Shown: piece after piece, positions 6,282 to 6,330 of the stretch
Layout: the number at the start of each line of letters is the position of its first letter
Position numbering within the stretch: the stretch's first letter is position 1
Source: an uncultured Garciella sp.
GTDB taxonomy: Bacteria > Bacillota > Clostridia > Eubacteriales > Garciellaceae
Length of the DNA: 6,330 bases
Direction of reading: 5' to 3'
Assembly: GCA_900555725.1 (NCBI GenBank)
Contig: USMD01000102.1
Location: 1-6,330 of the forward strand
Translations under genes and position numbers: made by a program
The notes under the pieces: generated by a model
Told to the model about the DNA's origin: nothing
Database searches by the model: none
What the model saw: only the letters and a program-made list of their open reading frames with translations

Positions 6282-6330
6282 ATATTTACCATATCTTTTT
6301 TCATTAGATAATACTCACCTTTTGATTAAA

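Overview
The window is a low-GC (about one third by eye) chromosomal segment, most likely from an endospore-forming clostridium-type Firmicute. The support is an alpha/beta-type small acid-soluble spore protein gene, AT-rich codon use, strong AGGAGG-type ribosome binding sites, frequent GTG/TTG starts, a tRNA gene with encoded CCA, and a DNA polymerase I with a degenerate proofreading domain. I cannot name the genus from this alone. All real genes are on the minus strand.

Reading in the direction of transcription (right to left): 6205-6330 is non-coding. It holds a 17-bp perfect stem-loop, probably the terminator of a gene lying beyond the window, directly followed by a candidate polA promoter. 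Then comes a tight run of four genes: polA (DNA polymerase I), coaE (dephospho-CoA kinase), a membrane-anchored family 1-type lytic transglycosylase, and a family 5 solute-binding lipoprotein. The gaps are 25 and 43 nt, and then the last two genes overlap by one base (TAATG), so the set looks like one operon joining DNA repair, CoA synthesis and cell-wall/peptide functions. After the lipoprotein stop codon, a perfect-consensus housekeeping promoter (TTGACA-17-TATAAT) drives a tRNA-Leu(GAG). Next is a separate spore-protein (SASP) gene with a plausible sigma-G promoter and a clear hairpin terminator.

Positions 1-26 are not biological: they match the 3' part of an Illumina Nextera (Tn5 mosaic end) adapter left on the contig end, so genomic sequence starts at about position 27.

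I found no mobile element, CRISPR array, toxin-antitoxin or defence module, and no convincing evidence of a new system. The gene content is ordinary. The points worth a second look are the adapter remnant, the translational coupling of a muramidase-like enzyme to a permease-less peptide-binding lipoprotein, the regulatory layout around the tRNA and polA promoters, and the choice of start codons.
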